This document shows, piece by piece, positions 37,666 to 49,502 of a DNA stretch of 64,000 bases. The position numbers were made by a program, and so were the translations under genes. The stretch comes from Nicotiana tabacum. Lineage: Eukaryota; Streptophyta; Magnoliopsida; Solanales; Solanaceae. The first letter of the stretch is position 1. Each line of letters opens with the position of its first letter. The notes under the pieces were generated by a model. That model was not told where the DNA came from, did not search any database, and saw nothing but the letters and a program-made list of their open reading frames with translations. Where the stretch lies: the NCBI RefSeq assembly GCF_000715075.1, contig NC_134089.1, positions 107,081,157 through 107,145,156 on the forward strand. The letters are read 5' to 3'.

Positions 37666-38329
37666 CTAAATCAATTTCAATTACAAGTTCAATTAATTAA
37701 GCCAGCAGGATGAGTTCAAATAATTCAAATATTACATGATAAAGTCCTAAGTCTACCCGGACGTAAACATGCTTTAGCTACGTATGGACTATCGTCACCT
37801 CGTGCGTACGTAGCACCCACAACTAGTAGCACATAACAATTACATAACCAGCTCTAACACCTCGACTCAAACCCAACAATCCGAAACTAGTCAAACAACG
37901 TGCAAATCAATCATAATATACTCCAATGCACATAATTTAGCAATTTATAAAAATTCCCAACTTTGCTCGAAAAGTAAACAAAGTCAAGCCTCGTACCCAC
38001 GTGCCCGGATTTTGAAAATTCTTGAAGATAAACTTTACCCATATCCACGAACTAAAATATATAATTTATCCTAAATTCCATGTCCAATTTCGTGGTCAAA
38101 ATCTAAAAATATGATTTCTAGGTTTCCACCAAATTCCCACAGTTTCTACTAATTTCCATGTTTAAATCTGTATACAAACCATGTATTTAACTCACAATGT
38201 ATAGAAATCTCTTACCTCAAGATTAATGATGAAAACGGCTCCTCAAAATCGCACCAAAAATCGCCCAAGCAAGAGAGGAGTGAGTGAAATGAGCAAAAAT
38301 CTCGATGAAAAAACATTCTGCCCATGCAC

Positions 38330-38690
38330 ATCCTTCATCACGTTCGCGTGCCCATGGTTGCATTCATGAAGGCTTGACAGTCCACAGCATCGTGTTCGCA
38401 TCCAAGCCCATGCGTTCGGGATGGACAACTTGCACCCAGACCGAAACTCCTCCTTCACGTTCACGATTGCCCTTCCACGTTCGCGAAGGGAACACTTTAA
38501 GCCCAGCAACTCACCGTGTTCGCATAGGGTAAAGCCCCCTGACCCCTATCTCTCCTTCACATTTGCGAGTCCTCCTTCACGTTTGCGAGTCCTTCTTCGC
38601 GTTTGCGAGTGCTACTTCACTTCGCGAAGCAAAAAAGGCAGTCAATAATTTTCCTTCTTCACGAATGCGCCTTCGCGTTCGTGAAGAACA
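38330..38690. repeat. Cluster of TTCGCG/TTTGCGA words
   Basis: Short degenerate units of the type CTTCACGTTTGCGAGTCC recur many times. The solo LTR (22370-22605) and the LTR at 23885-24150 have similar clusters at the equivalent place but with different words. Confidence 0.65.
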
Positions 38691-39388
38691 CAACCAGAAC
38701 CAGCAATAGCAGCAGCAAAACCGGGAGAAATGACCCCAAACTATCTCGAAATGCACCCGAGGCACCGGGACCCCATCCAATCACACCAACAAATCCAAAA
38801 TCATAACACAAATCTGCTCGAGGCCTCAAATTATACCAAACAATGTCAAAACTATGAATCGAGAATCGAAACCTTTCTTTAAACATTCAAACTTTGACGA
38901 AAGCATCTGATTCATGCTTAATCATTCCGAAATGACGCCAAACTTTAAGCACAAGTCACAAATATCATATGAACCTATTCCAAGGTTCGGAACCCCAAAT
39001 GGACATCGATAACACCAATGTCCACTTCAAACCAAACTTAAGAAATTCTTAAACTCTCAAAATGCCAACATTTCATAATAATCGTCGAAATGCTCCCGGA
39101 CCACCCGATACTCAACCCGAACACATGCCCAAGTGCGAAATCATCATATGAACCTATTGGAACCTTTAAATCATGATTCTGAGGTCGTTTACTCAAAACT
39201 CAAACTTTTGTCAACTCTTCCAACTTAAATCTTCCAAATTTAGAATTTTCCCTCCAAACCATCTCTGAACTTCCCAAAATTCAATTCTGACCAAGCATAT
39301 AAGTCATAAAACATGAAGTGAAGCTACTCAAGGCCTCAAACCGCCGAACGACGCACTGGAGCTCAAAACGACTGGTTGGGTCGTTACA

Positions 39389-39401
39389 TTCTTCCCTACT
39401 T
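39389..39401 (-). other. Polypurine tract of the non-coding element
   Basis: Coding strand AAGTAGGGAAGAA directly before the LTR start TGTAACGACCC. Confidence 0.55.
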
Positions 39402-42400
39402 AAATATATGTTCGTCCTCGAACGTGCCAAAAACTGTTCCAAATTTATCAAAAAATCACTATTTAACACCTCGTCCACCTGCTTGTTCCACCACAACCCA
39501 TGTGAGCACATTTGCTCGAGCCATATTAAAGATCCTTCCTTTTTCCTTAACCAACAAGCCTTAGAACCAAATTCCATCATCCGGAATTCTCCACGAGACC
39601 CAATTCTAACATGCGGACACCATATCAGTCACTACACCCTCTACCAAAACATGATCATGCACCTTTGCTGAAATCACACCATACACTGCATAATTTGCAT
39701 GCCCATAATAACACCTCCAATCATATAAGCTGTAAATTCACTAACCTGATGCTCGTAGTATATCTTATATGCGCAAAAGCCCTGATCCAAACCTCGCAAT
39801 ACTAAAATGAACGAAATGACGCGTAGAAGCTCATAGCCACCTACCAATTCAACAAATCATGGAGTCTCTCAACCTGACATGAACTAGTACCTCATTCTAA
39901 ACTGAATAACGATATTTCCTATTTAATATATCTTCATAAATCCGATCGCATTGATACCAGGCTCAATAACCTCATCTTAACCAGTACCATTTGCTCAGGC
40001 AACAAGCCGCCTAAAACACCATCTTAAATCTCATACAGCGCCATCAAAGCACCAACAAGCTACAACTTAAATGTGACCCATAGGGAAGAACAAACTCTGC
40101 TACGGAACCATCTAGCCTGCGTAACGAATAAAACGGTAAAACCGATGTTATGGCTCTATCTCAGAGATGAGAAACAAGGCAAAAATAGGTATAAGGAACC
40201 ATACATAACAACTCACTATTGCAGCATCCAACCCGATCAAACTATGACACCATTGCAGCATGCAACCCAATCCAAACATGATAGAGTTGCAGCGTGCAAC
40301 CCAATATGAATATGGAAATGTTACAATGCGCAACCTGATCACACAACATACCCGTGGCGGCATGCCACCTAATCCATACAACAATCAATAAGGAAACACC
40401 TATAAAGCCATAATGCTTATACTTACAAAATGCCCGAATATCGACCATAAGCATGCCAAGTGCATAATACAACTCTTAGGAGACGGATAGCGCCATACGC
40501 TACAAAAAAACCCAAGCACGACTCATGTTTAATAAATGACCTGTATCTCGAGAGCCATCTTGCTCAAATAACACCACAAGCTACTTAGGATCACAACACA
40601 TGTGCGAATAATCAATTCGTCTCACAACCCACATGGCAAAATAAGATATTAAATGGAATAGCTGGCGACAAGAATAACATCCAACGCCCAAAGACTCCAC
40701 CATAAGCAATGCTACACTAAATGAACATATCACGGATAATGTAGAGCACACATTCACATTAGACCCACCAACGAACCCCAAGCTAATTTCGATAATCCCA
40801 TACTGGGCCAACAACCCTTCAATGATCAACAATGGACCTATTCATGACATATACGAGTAGCCGTCCAATTCGGAACAAACTCCGCCAGTCCACAACCAAA
40901 GAAATAGAGTGTCTTCCAGGCATAAACTCTCACATTAGCGATAGTACCGTAATCTCCATAATTGCTTTCAATCTTTAAAAATCAAATGACTAACATGTCA
41001 CACTCATATGACCTTCTCATGGGTTATACTCCCACGACCTTCTGCACTAGGTAGCAATGCCTACACATCCATACCTCCAATCGAACAAATTATGTATAGC
41101 AATTCAAGAATACGCAAATCAACACACATGCCTCTCACCCAGGGCACGGTTGTCAGGCAACACTAAGATGGCACCGGCATACTCTAAACATATGAAATCC
41201 TCCATGCTCATCTGAGCCCATGACATTCTTATCAATACCCAACCGCAACCTTGATCCTCAACTTCCAATTTCCATATAGCTCAACGCACATAACGTGTTG
41301 CTACACAATAGTACAAGAATTTCATCATGAACCCTAAACCCTCAGTAAAATAAACACTTCATTGGCTAGAAACCTTTCAATTAACTTATTTCAGAAGAAC
41401 CATTACAGCATGCAACTGAATTCCCATAATCGCAGAAAATACAAACCTCAAGTTGTGGTCTAAAGCACCATAAATCTTCCGGAATCCATTGACATAATAA
41501 GACCATTTGAATCAAATACCTCCCAAATAAATGAAATTATGGTGGTTGTCAAGCTCGCACATACAACCACAAACCACATGTATAACTTATCACGCCGAAG
41601 GAACTGATCATTGCCACAATCATGCTGATTTAACCATTACCAACCGACCCAACTTCTTTCGATTTACTCTTGACTTACCTTAGAAATAATAATATCTCCA
41701 TTAAAAACATAACGTTACCCAACAATACTCATCCCGAGTTACCCAATTCACGAGGTCACATCGTCTCAATACCCACGAACCATCTCATACCCTCCTTATG
41801 CGCATAATAGCATCTCTAACTGTGATACCCATTTTGAATGATCCTCTATGAACCCGAAGTTATTTTCTCCCATTTATCCAATACTGCACTGCAGACCCGA
41901 TGATAACATAGAACACTCTAAGTCCTTTTTCATAACCCACTGCAAAAACTTGATCCTTAACCACACAATGAACCCGAAATCCTTAGGCACTGCATTTTAA
42001 TTCTTGAACCCACTAGAACTATTTTTGAGAGTCACCCACTCTGACCTGGTCCCGAATATAATAAAACTCCAATGCTCTATTAGCACATGAACACTCACAA
42101 AGAAACAATCAGATTAATTCATTTCCTTTTACATCACATCCATAAGGAGCATAAACTCTGACTCTTCCCAAAACCTACACATGAATCGATAAGGAAAAAT
42201 ATTGCACACATTTATAATGTCCCTTGCTCTAATTACCCCTAATGTTTTCTTTTTTTAGTCATAAATAATCCACCAATGCACCTATAACCAAAAAGCGCAT
42301 AAGTAGATAACTACGCGATCCAATCGTACAAGGTGGGCTCCCCTACTTAGATTCAAGCTACCCTCACATAAATATAAAACACACAAATTTCCTCTTTCTC

Positions 42401-43949
42401 AGTTACCATAATCTCAAACTGTGAACCCGCCCAAATTTCTTGTAGTCTCTAGTTAAATGTTTTCATGAACATTCCAAGTTATCAGCCACAATCGTATATT
42501 CGACCTTCTATCGTGTAGTAAGTAGAAATCTTCGTAGTAACTTCATCAAAATCACGCAAACGCTAACCTTCTCACAAGAGATAACCCATTTGTGGAATTC
42601 CATACCGACATCTTCCACGGACGATGCACTGGGTACAACTACCATGAAATCAGTAAACCCTCCTGAGTCTATTCGCGTACACCAGTTATAGAAGTCTGTT
42701 CACTCCCTATTGACATCAGCAAAATGTCCGACAATACATTCCAAACCCAAAGTCACGTCGTATCCCATAATAATAATCAATTGTTTTATACTCCCCCTCA
42801 TTCCAAGTAACTTCTCTCTGTCATATTCAATCTTCCTCAGTAGAGTATCCACCGTCCCAAATAAAATTTATAGACTGAGTCATTATCCACCATGATCTCC
42901 AAATCGCTCTAAACTTCCTCAAAGTATATGGCTATCCTACCACATAATCTATATGCTACTCTGCCACTCCCACTTCAATAAATACATCTCCTTAAGTAAC
43001 TTTTCGTCCTCTGTTGTTCATAATTGTCCTGCTAGCCATTCAACCACCACGATACACCTCCCACCAAGTACTTCCTCCTCCTTCACTACCAAAATACTAC
43101 CTCAAGTCAAAATCCATTATGTAGCACCCGAACTAATAAATTACTGCCAACTCCAAGCCTCCTCGAAGATCATCTTTCTAGAGCCATCAGCATTAGAAAC
43201 ACCGATTCGATTCTGAAATCGCTACCCATTACATTCTCGAACAACCGCTTCTCAGGCACCATTTCACAAACAACATGCCCCGAAGGCAAATAAAAGAAGA
43301 TCATAACATCGGGGAGCCTTAATGCATTCAAACAAGGATGAAGACACCACATCACAAATGAGAATTCTACCACGATCGAAAATATCAAGTCTTGTTACTT
43401 CATCAACCAAAGCATGAACATCTATAGTCCGATTGCCTTTCCTCCACTGGAATTAAATGTCAAACCTTTAAACCATGCACTAAGAAATCCTCCATTCGAG
43501 TCATTCACAGCCTCAACACGTAAACGAGTACCCTGCCATTACACCAACACTATGTGATAACAAACCATAAACATCATAATAATCTATGCATAGCCTCAAA
43601 ATCATGGGAAATATAGACATTGGGGTGAAACGACAGAACACCCTTTCGAAAGGCGACGATAATAGCCTGTCCAAATACGCAGGGAGAAACATCCTACACC
43701 ATGTCTGATGTACCACTATAACTCCTCAATCCCCAATTGATAGCAAGCGCTCAACAACGTATAAGAGTAAGTAGGAAGGAAATAAAGGCATAAGCTTCGA
43801 GGAAATCAAATCACACGACGAGGAAATCAAGAAGGGAAGTGCTCCTAATAACCATGTAGCCTCTCGAATATAAGTACAAACATCTACGTACCGATCTGCA
43901 AGACTCTACTAGGCTTGCTCATGACTCTTGATACCCAAGTGAACCTAGT
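39402..43949 (-). other. Interior of the non-coding LTR element
   Basis: 4.5 kb with no open frame longer than about 120 codons and no RT, protease, zinc-knuckle or integrase motif that I can find on either strand. It starts with TTCGTCCTCGAACGTGCC (39410-39430), a word that regularly follows this LTR group. It has four about 34-bp GCAGCATGCAACCC units at 40221-40340. Confidence 0.55.
40221..40345. repeat. 34-bp diverged tandem repeat, about 4 copies
   Basis: GCAGCATGCAACCCAATC-like units start at 40221, 40255, 40289 and about 40324. Confidence 0.65.
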
Positions 43950-43961
43950 GTTCTGATACTA
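43950..43961 (-). other. Primer binding site, initiator-Met type
   Basis: Coding strand TAGTATCAGAAC, against the usual TGGTATCAGAGC (10 of 12 match), three bases inside the LTR end. Confidence 0.6.
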
Positions 43962-43964
43962 AGT

Positions 43965-44805
43965 TGTCACGACCCAAAACTCACTTTAGGCTGTGATGGG
44001 GCCCAACATTGCCGTTAAGCAAACCAACGGTGAACTATTATATTAATTTTTCATTTTATTACTTTCAAAATCATAAATTTTGTTAAGTAAGGAAATTTTA
44101 CACCTTTAAAACCACAGGTAAGAACAAAATTAGTAGTTCATAAAGAAGCAAAAGGTGATAATAATATACAAATCTGTAAGCATCAGCTAGAGTACCCCCA
44201 AAACCCCGTATCACAAGTGCATGAGCATTTACTAAGGAGTACAATAATAATACAACATCTGTCCAGAATGTAAACAAGACAAGATAAAGTAAATAGTATA
44301 TAATGGAGACTCTGTGGTCTGCGACACGTAGCTTGGAATGCAGCTCACTATAAAGTCTCCTCAGTATATGTGCCTATGCACCAATATGACCACCAATTGT
44401 ACCTGTCAGATCCTGCACATTTATGCAGAAGTGTAGCATGAATACGTAAATCAACGCATATCTAGTAAGAATCTACCCTAACCCTAGAGAAGTAATGATG
44501 AGGGATCAACATCAATACTTACTAGAGCTCCAATAAAGCAATATGATAAATCATAAGCAGATATGAAGCACAACAACAATAATGGGGTAAACTATAAGCT
44601 ACATAACCTTCAAAAAAATTCTTTTAAAGATATAAATTTCTCAGTCGAATATTCTATCTCAACAACTCAGATATATTAAGTGCCAGTAACTAACGGATAA
44701 AGAACGCTATAAAAAAATGTCAGGCATCTCGTGAATATTCATACATCTAGCAATATAACGCACGATTATGCCTAGGTCATACGGCCCAATCCAAAATAAT
44801 GTGTA
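43965..44805 (-). repeat. 5' LTR fragment, host of the young Ogre
   Basis: Starts TGTCACGACCCAAAACTCAC. Breaks at 44805 (AATAATGTGTA) where the Ogre LTR begins. The uninterrupted counterpart is at 37388-37400 (AATAATATGTACATTGCC). The remainder should lie right of the window. The 5-bp GTGTA at 44801-44805 is the expected left target duplication. Confidence 0.8.
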
Positions 44806-47023
44806 TGTCGCACCTCCTTTTTCCCGCGCCCGCGGGGCGCGTCGGGAGTTTTCTCCAATTAAAGGACAGTCGAAACGGGATTTATTTATTTGTTTCAGAG
44901 TCGCCACCTGGGAATTTTGAGGCGTCCCAAGTCACCAATTATAATCCCTGAATCGAGGAGAATATGACTCTGTTTATTTTTCTGCGAACCGAAAATCCTG
45001 AGTAAGGAATTCTGTTAATCCGGAAGAAGGTGTTAGGCATTTCCGAATTCCGTGGTTCTAGCACGGTCGCTTAACTGTTTTTATTATTGGCTTAATCAAC
45101 TTGATTTTATTAAATATTGATGTTATCTGATTTTACTACCGCTTATACTTATCGTGATTAAGGACCTTCTTTGAATCGAATTACGCGTACGTATATTCGT
45201 GTTGTAAATTAAAAAGATGCGGAATTGTGTCACGCGCACGTGTACACAATTACTTTTGACAATATATTTATTAAGCACATTTTTTCGAAAATGCGTTGAA
45301 TCAAGAATGATTATTTTTCTTAAATAATGAACCGTACATATTGGATTTTTATGAAATTGATTTAATGCTTTTAGAAAAATCCTTTTATTAAATAATCATT
45401 CGAAATTGCGCGTACGCATAATTCGAAATTTTGTTTTTAAAATATAATCAAGGTACGCGAACGTATCCCTAATTGCGCAACATATTTGTAATGATATTAT
45501 GGAATTTTCAAAAGAAAAAATGTTTGTTATAGCACGAGAAACCTCGTTTTAAGATGTTCTTTAAATTTTTGGAAAATAATCCACAATTTATTAAATATCG
45601 ACCATTGATTATAATTTCCGAATATAAATCATATTCATTCCAATTATTCAAATTCAAAAGACAGAATAAAAATATGATTAATACTAACTTTAAAACAAAT
45701 GTGACATATATAAATATGCCAAAGAATAAATTGCATATGAAACCGAAAATAAATAATTCATAAAGGAAGGAACTATTTTCCGAGAATTTTCGTGATTACT
45801 TAATGCAAATTCTATTTTTAATTACCATTGATTTAAGAAGTTGCCATTTGTGTATATACAACTCAACTTATTCTCACATGCTCGTTTTAATCTTAATAGA
45901 CCTAATTATTTGGTCACTTTGTTTTATAAAAGTAGATAAGCATCAAATTTATAGAAAAGGCGTTATTATGCAAGTTAATTCAACAAAGTTACCTTACATA
46001 TAACCTAACTGTTTGGCGTAAATATTCATAACGTTTTAACATCATGATGAGCTATACCAACTTACTTTACTCATATGATTATACCTGTCATCATACCATA
46101 TAATAACTTATACCAACCTAAACAAAAAATCATATTTGTTACAAGATATTATACTAATGTAACTTCTTAATCATTACATTTAACTAATGGTATTATGGGA
46201 TGTAATCAATGGCCCATTTTTATGCCTCACTCCCTGTTTTGACAATTCACGTATATCTATACCAATGAGATTTCGGAATAGCTAACATTATTACAAAACT
46301 TTATATGAATTTCAAAATAAGACAATTTAACTCATAGCTATCAAATTGAATTCACTATTAGTTAACTAACATAAAAATGAAATTAGAACTAATGAACTTG
46401 GACGATTGGAAAATAACATTTCAATTCAAGCTTCATTGACGGGTCATGCTGAAATCTCTTTCTGACTTGAAATTTAAAAGACATATACCTGAAAATGGAG
46501 GTAGAAGAAGTAAGTTTCAGCAGTTACAGCAGTAACAAATTCAGTAGAATATACTGATAACACAGTAAATCTGATCAAGAATAGGATTCGAAGAGCCCAG
46601 ATGCACAGTAAGATACTTTGAAAGACACTTCAGATTTTAACGGAACAGTGGAATCACACAAAGTTGAACAGATTCAACACAAGAACAATATTTCAGATTT
46701 CAGCTTTTCTTCAGTTACAAATTCAGTTTGTTTCTGATTTTCTGTTTCTGATACTGTATCTGTGTGTGAGTGTATATGTGAATGTTCTATTTTCGGTTTC
46801 CTTTCTTTAAAATCTCAGCCCTCAAAATCTCTTAAAGATTATCTCTTAAAAATTCTCTCTGCCTTTCTTTTTCTTTCTTAGAATCTTCCTTCTGAAAAAT
46901 TCTGCCCTTAGAAATTCTCTATGAAAATTCTATTTTTTCTTCAAAATTCTGTTTTTCTCTCTTAAAAATTCTCTCTCCAAATTCTTGTTAAAATCCTCTT
47001 CTGAACTGTCTGTCCAGCTCCTG

Positions 47024-47031
47024 TATTTATA
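47024..47031 (-). promoter_or_regulatory. Candidate TATA box of the Ogre LTR
   Basis: CTGTATAAATACAGG on the coding strand, in a position conserved with 8710-8718 of the old LTR. A second candidate, CTATATAAATCCC, lies at 48589-48597 and has no old-copy counterpart. Confidence 0.5.
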
Positions 47032-47974
47032 CAGGGCTGGTCCTAGGCAATTTAAGTGTTTCTTGGACCCCCTTCTTCTTTTAAAAAAACAGAAAATCCC
47101 ATTATGTAAAACCTTTTCCCTGATTTTCAGCAGCCCATTATCCCTTGTTCCCCATTAGTATCATTAACTAATAGCCACTAACATTACATTATAATATACT
47201 AGTACTAACACCCTGTTTTTTACTGCTCATTCCCAGAAATGCCCCTGAAATCTTGATGCTATTACTGAAAAATCATAACCTATAACAAAACAGATTCTAA
47301 AATCTGTACAAACTTAGTTATCTCCTGATTTACAGCTATAACCAATCCTATTAACTTCCTAACACAATTGCATTTGACCAACTTTTGCAAACTTGAATTC
47401 AAACTGGACATTACAGCAATATTATACTGAATTCAGAACTAACAACATATTACTGCAATTATCAAAACAATTCAGACTGGACTTAATACTGAACTAGAAT
47501 CAAACACACACAGGATCATTGTCAATACTGACAATGTCCTGAAACTTTAATGTTCAGACAATAGCATATACAACATACATTTGAATTCACTGATTCACAG
47601 ACAATCATGATTTAATTGACGAGCATTAATCAATTGACTATTTACAACATTTGTCAATAATTAGTCTAAAATAATAGAAGCAGACTGTTTTAGTCAACAT
47701 TTTCAGAAATGAAAAAATTCGTAATATAATTAATCGACGAACTTAATCGAGTCGATTACACACATTGTAAATAACCACAACCAACAGAAACAATTCACAT
47801 TCGGATTAAATAGACAGAAATGACAGAATTGATCAAAACAAATATGAAAAATTAACAAGCTATTAATACGGACAACAATACACGTAGAATACACAAAATA
47901 AATAGAAAAATACCTCTGAACTTTAATCAGACTCGATCCCAACTCAGCTTCGGATTTTTGTTTGAAATCAAACA

Positions 47975-48020
47975 GACCTTAGTCGAAGTATTTTCCACTG
48001 AAAATACTTCGACTAAGGTC
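47975..48020. repeat. Perfect 21-bp inverted repeat with 4-nt loop
   Basis: Arms 47975-47995 and 48000-48020 are exact reverse complements; the loop is CACT. The arm begins GACCTTAGTCGAAG. Not found in the old LTR. Confidence 0.9.
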
Positions 48021-48665
48021 GATTAAACCTCAATCCTTGAATCAATTTGGACAAAAAATCCAGAAATTTGGTATTTCTAGGTTTCCTGAAGGCTCGATTT
48101 GGGATCTAATCATTTCTGGTTAGATTCGAGAGAAACCAAGTATGACACAAGGGTGAGGGAAGCCTAGGGGTTGATTGGTGTCACTTTGGAACAGATCTGG
48201 GTAATTTTTTGTTTGACTCGAATCTTCAAAAGAAGATTCGAGAAGCTCTGAAGTGATTCGAGCCAAACTATCTTCAGATCCATAACAAGGGTTGTTAGGG
48301 GAAGCCATGGTGTTAATTTGGGGTTGATTGGTTTAAGTCTGAACTTGGCTCGAATCTTCAAATGAAGATTCGAGAACCTCCAGGGAGATTCGAACCAAGC
48401 AGGTAACATATTCGGATAGAGGAGGCTCAGGGGGTTCTGGGGTGTTACTTTGGTGACCGGCGGCGTTGATGCCGCCGGGTTTCAGGCGAAGGGGAATAGG
48501 GGCGGCTAGGGTTAGGGGTCTGTTTGAGAAGATGATGAACAAGAGAGGATGGGGGGTGTTTAGTTAGGGGCCGGGGTAAGGGTTTGGGATTTATATAGGG
48601 GTGGGATGGATCGATATCGTCCGTTCGATCAAGCAAGATGAAAGGCCAGGATTAATTCATTAAAC

Positions 48666-48817
48666 CAAACGACGTCGTTTGATTTGAAGTTGGGGTCGGA
48701 TTGAATCGGGTTAATGGATCGGGTTATGGGTTGCGGGTAAGGGTGATGAGATCTTGGCCGTTGGTTGTATTTAATCCAACGACCCTTGATTAGAGATGAC
48801 CAAACGACGTCGTTTGG
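48666..48817. promoter_or_regulatory. Two ACGACGTCGT palindromes in the Ogre U3
   Basis: CAAACGACGTCGTTTG at 48666-48681 and CCAAACGACGTCGTTTGG at 48800-48817. The ACGT core is of the kind bound by plant bZIP factors; binding here is inference. Confidence 0.5.
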
Positions 48818-49320
48818 TATCAGCTTGGGACTGGGTCAGACTTGGCTGTTTGGATTGGGCTGTGGGGGGATTTAACGTTTTGGGCCTGGATTTTAATCCA
48901 GGTCCAATTTTGTATAACTTGTGCTATTTTTTTTTATCATTATTTTCTAATTTCATTATTAATTAACAAAAATCTTAATTAAAAATTATAAAAACAAAAT
49001 TACCATTACAAAGATATTAATTACCTTTTTAACAACTATTAACACATAGACAACATTAATCACACAGTGGAACATTAAAAATAGAACAAAATGCATATTT
49101 TTATGATTTTATTTAAATTATCTCTTAAATGCATAATTAAATCCTCTATGCATGCAATATGTATTTTATTTTATTTTTATTTTATTATGACAAATATAAA
49201 CACTTACGGACATAATACAAATATTTAACACCACGCAAATTCACAAATTACACAGTAAAAGAAATTTATTTTGATTTATTTTGGAGCAATTTTTCGTAAT
49301 GCAAAAATCACGTGCTCACA

Positions 49321-49333
49321 GCTGCCCCTCTTT
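49321..49333 (-). other. Polypurine tract of the young Ogre
   Basis: Coding strand AAAGAGGGGCAGC directly before the 3' LTR start TGTGAGCACG. Confidence 0.75.
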
Positions 49334-49458
49334 GTGCGGAAACTCGAAGAGTTTTCGTGCAAAGATAAAGTGAGCGGATACGAGCGATTTTTGCCCGTTC
49401 GAATACTCCGTGGGAAGCATTTTTAGAAAGATTTGACCGAACCTCTGCTTCAAAGGTT

Positions 49459-49502
49459 TCCTACATATCCTTGGCTATAAAGGAATCAGGTCAATGTAGT
49501 TC
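49459..49502 (-). promoter_or_regulatory. Ogre junction motif, copy near the 3' LTR
   Basis: Plus strand TCCTACATATCC, then AGGAATCAGGTCAATGTAGTTC after a short spacer (two words, 30-bp apart). Matches the copy at 52212-52253, including GGAATCAGGTCAA. Confidence 0.55.

Larger units (their letters stand above)
36839..39388 (-). repeat. 3' LTR of the non-coding element (5'-truncated)
   Basis: Starts mid-LTR at ACATCTGTCTGGAATG (equivalent to 44254) directly after the plus-oriented LTR end. Ends GGTTGGGTCGTTACA at 39388. Contains the AT microsatellite and a CG-word cluster (38330-38690). Open frames here are chance. Confidence 0.75.
36839..44805 (-). mobile_element. Non-coding LTR element (iMet-type PBS), interrupted by Ogre
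   Basis: Left LTR 36839-39388 (its first 289 bp missing), interior 39389-43964, right LTR from 43965, cut at 44805 by the young Ogre. The two LTR pieces align (37258-37395 with 44679-44805). The PBS on the minus strand is a mutated initiator-Met type. The 4.6-kb interior has no recognisable gag or pol, so it resembles a large non-autonomous derivative or a very decayed chromovirus. Confidence 0.7.
44806..49320 (-). repeat. 3' LTR of the young Ogre (4,515 bp)
   Basis: TGTCGCACCTCC to CACGTGCTCACA. Contains four ACGCGNACGT motifs (45182-45470), a likely TATA box (47024-47031), a perfect 21-bp inverted repeat (47975-48020), two ACGACGTCGT palindromes (48666-48817) and a G-rich segment (48440-48620). 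The 69-codon open frame at 45554-45763 is repeated at 63636-63845 only because both are LTR. Confidence 0.92.

Noticed and set aside
38243..38509. Overlapping 75-88 codon frames on both strands near 38.4 kb
   Set aside because: Product of short CG-rich repeated words inside an LTR, not a gene.
40581..40832. Possible chromovirus protein remnant in the interior at 39.4-43.9 kb
   Set aside because: I looked for RT (FGL, YxDD), zinc knuckle, protease DSG/DTG and integrase motifs in minus frames and found none.
45554..45763. 69-codon frame identical to that at 63636-63845
   Set aside because: Identity is due to the two LTRs of one element; AT-rich, no motif.
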